A program made the position numbers and the translations under genes. Below the pieces are notes generated by a model. It was not told where the DNA came from, ran no database searches, and worked only from the letters and a program-made list of their open reading frames with translations. From Glaciecola flavus (GTDB lineage Bacteria > Pseudomonadota > Gammaproteobacteria > Enterobacterales > Alteromonadaceae), in assembly GCF_042646125.1 (NCBI RefSeq), contig NZ_JBHRSW010000018.1, positions 139,197-203,196 on the forward strand: a DNA stretch of 64,000 nt, given 5' to 3'. Numbering within the stretch: position 1 is the first letter of the stretch; the number at the start of each line of letters is the position of its first letter. Shown in pieces: positions 63,184 through 64,000 of this stretch.

Positions 63184-63215
63184 GTTTAACTGCTCGCTAG
63201 CGCGAGCAGTTAAAC
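63184..63215. other. Perfect hairpin after the ATPase gene
   Basis: GTTTAACTGCTCGC pairs with GCGAGCAGTTAAAC (14 bp each) around TAGC. It lies 48 bp after the ATPase stop. No T-run follows, so it is not a standard terminator; it could be a transposon-end structure. Confidence 0.6.
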
Positions 63216-63285
63216 ACAAATATCAAGCTATTCACAGCGCCTTGTTCGCTTTTTTTACATTCAAAACATCAACTTATGACGCCAA

Positions 63286-63305
63286 TTTGGTAAAAAGTAC
63301 GACCG
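63286..63305 (+). repeat. Divergent copy of the repeat core
   Basis: TTTGGTAAAAAGTACGACCG matches the core of the 42-bp repeats (TTCGGCAAAAGTTATGACCG at 60589 and 63385) at 15 of 20 positions, same orientation. A series of such motifs is what transposase-binding sites at an element end look like. Confidence 0.5.
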
Positions 63306-63378
63306 TAATTTGGCAAACTTAAAAAACGTTATGATAAGAGCGTGGTAAACTCGCTTAAATATCATACGATCGTTCGAC

Positions 63379-63420
63379 GAATAATTCGGCAAAAGTTATG
63401 ACCGCAAAAAGGTACGCTAC
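63379..63420 (+). repeat. 42-bp direct repeat, right copy
   Basis: Second copy of the repeat at 60583-60624 (two differences). Together they bracket hipBA and the ATPase remnant, a segment of about 2.8 kb. Confidence 0.9.
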
Positions 63421-63478
63421 AACAGGTGGTTGGCATCTATCGCCAGCGTATGCAGATAGAAGGTGTCAGTCAAAACAA

Positions 63479-64000
63479 CTACACCTGATCTAGCTTGACC
63501 TTCCAGGGCAGTAAGTCTTCGGTATTTTCGTTCCCCGCTATCATTTGCTGCATCACATGCAGTAAGTAATCGTAGGGCTTCAGGCCGTTTGCTTTTGCGG
63601 TTTCGATGATCGAGTACAGGACAGCACNCGCATAGTGGATGGCTTTGCCTAATGCACTTTCGGGCAAGACCGTTTGAGCCGATTTATCTAACCACGCTTT
63701 GAATTGGTCTAGCAGTGGTACTGCTTTTTCTTGTCGAATTTGATAACGCTCGCCAACGGTCAATGACTTGATGTGGGTTTCAATGCGATAGAGTTTTTGA
63801 ATGTGATTTAACGCCCAGTCGGCTTTGCCTATTTTGGCGCTTTTTCCTTGTGCAGCCTTAGCTTCGGTAAACTTACGACGAATGTGCGCCAAGCAAGCGA
63901 CCAACTTGGCCTGTGTTTTCTCATAGCCTTGGTAGCCGTCAACGCTTAAATAGCCTTGATAGCCTTGCAGGAAATTAGCCGCATGTTGACCGGCTCGGCT
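63479..64000 (-). CDS. IS66-family transposase, C-terminal part (runs off the window, contains an N)
   Basis: Reads SRAGQHAANFLQGYQGYLSV at the right edge, then GYQGYEKTQ, CLAHIRRKFTEAKAAQGKSA and ends NTEDLLPWKVKLDQV, all typical of IS66 TnpC. At the undetermined base 63628 the protein jumps from ALGKAIHYA to AVLYSIIETAKANGL. The roughly 45 residues that normally lie between, with the DGRLxIDNN segment and the catalytic Glu, are missing. The N points to a bad join in the assembly rather than a natural deletion. The start lies beyond the window. Confidence 0.88.
   Translation of the reverse strand, partial: SRAGQHAANFLQGYQGYLSVDGYQGYEKTQAKLVACLAHIRRKFTEAKAAQGKSAKIGKADWALNHIQKLYRIETHIKSLTVGERYQIRQEKAVPLLDQFKAWLDKSAQTVLPESALGKAIHYAXAVLYSIIETAKANGLKPYDYLLHVMQQMIAGNENTEDLLPWKVKLDQV

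Noticed and set aside
63184..63215. Integron-type attC site (GTTTAAC...GTTAAAC boxes)
   Set aside because: The outer seven-base words fit the attC box patterns, but the site is only 32 bp, perfectly paired, and lacks the unpaired bases and inner boxes of attC. No integrase is present.
1..64000. CRISPR arrays, tRNA or rRNA genes, prophage
   Set aside because: I found no regularly spaced repeats with cas genes, no cloverleaf-like segments and no phage structural genes.

Overview
The window looks like chromosome of a marine gammaproteobacterium close to the Alteromonadales (Alteromonas/Glaciecola type). This rests on the gene order nnr-tsaE-amiB-mutL-miaA-hfq-hflX-hflK-hflC with queG divergent from nnr, on the adjacent pairs hemE/nudC and zur...dnaB, on PEP-CTERM-like and AbgT proteins, and on the AT-leaning base composition. 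The genus is inference only.

Layout. 1-6.9 kb: end of pyrC, a membrane-anchored repeat protein, an OlsF-like ornithine-lipid synthase, a DinB-fold protein, lipocalin Blc, an aldo/keto reductase, a DUF1289 protein and folE. 7.0-12.1 kb: a long palindrome between divergent folE and folM, then folM, a TonB-dependent receptor and the agmatine-to-putrescine pair aguA-aguB on one strand. 12.1-20.6 kb (minus strand): a periplasmic solute-binding-like protein, an orphan PdeM/Lhr-like helicase DNA-repair pair, an outer-membrane barrel with a cupredoxin, a quinone-oxidoreductase-like enzyme and an M28 peptidase lipoprotein. 20.9-26.4 kb: a diguanylate cyclase, ubiG, a DUF4112 protein, hemH and an AbgT transporter. 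26.7-31.8 kb: a module of a coiled-coil protein, an inner-membrane OmpA-like protein, a small Ras-like GTPase and a GGDEF/EAL protein. 31.8-49.7 kb: conserved housekeeping genes (hflC to nnr, queG, hemE, nudC, zur, an OmpA-family porin, dnaB) and a LacI-family regulator with two matching operators. 50.2-50.7 kb: two long palindromes back to back. 50.7-58.7 kb: a short signal peptidase I, a 1194-residue Asn/Gly-repeat surface protein with a PEP-CTERM-like tail, and three exported or membrane proteins I do not recognise. 58.8-64 kb: a broken chemoreceptor gene, a hipBA module with three operators, a damaged transposition-type ATPase, 42-bp direct repeats, and part of an IS66 transposase with an assembly scar.

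Most unusual points. (1) Palindromes at 6996-7128 and 50476-50609 share a 63-nt core, yet their long arms are unrelated in sequence and each pair is almost perfect. (2) The Ras-like GTPase / OmpA-like / c-di-GMP module. (3) The repeat-protein operon at 51.5-58.7 kb. (4) A short motif, (A/G)GGNCTGT, that recurs at gene boundaries always on the same strand between 4.9 and 31.8 kb. (5) The right-hand end, where hipBA and an ATPase remnant lie between direct repeats.

All assignments come from reading translated sequence and motifs by eye. No database search or structure prediction was run.
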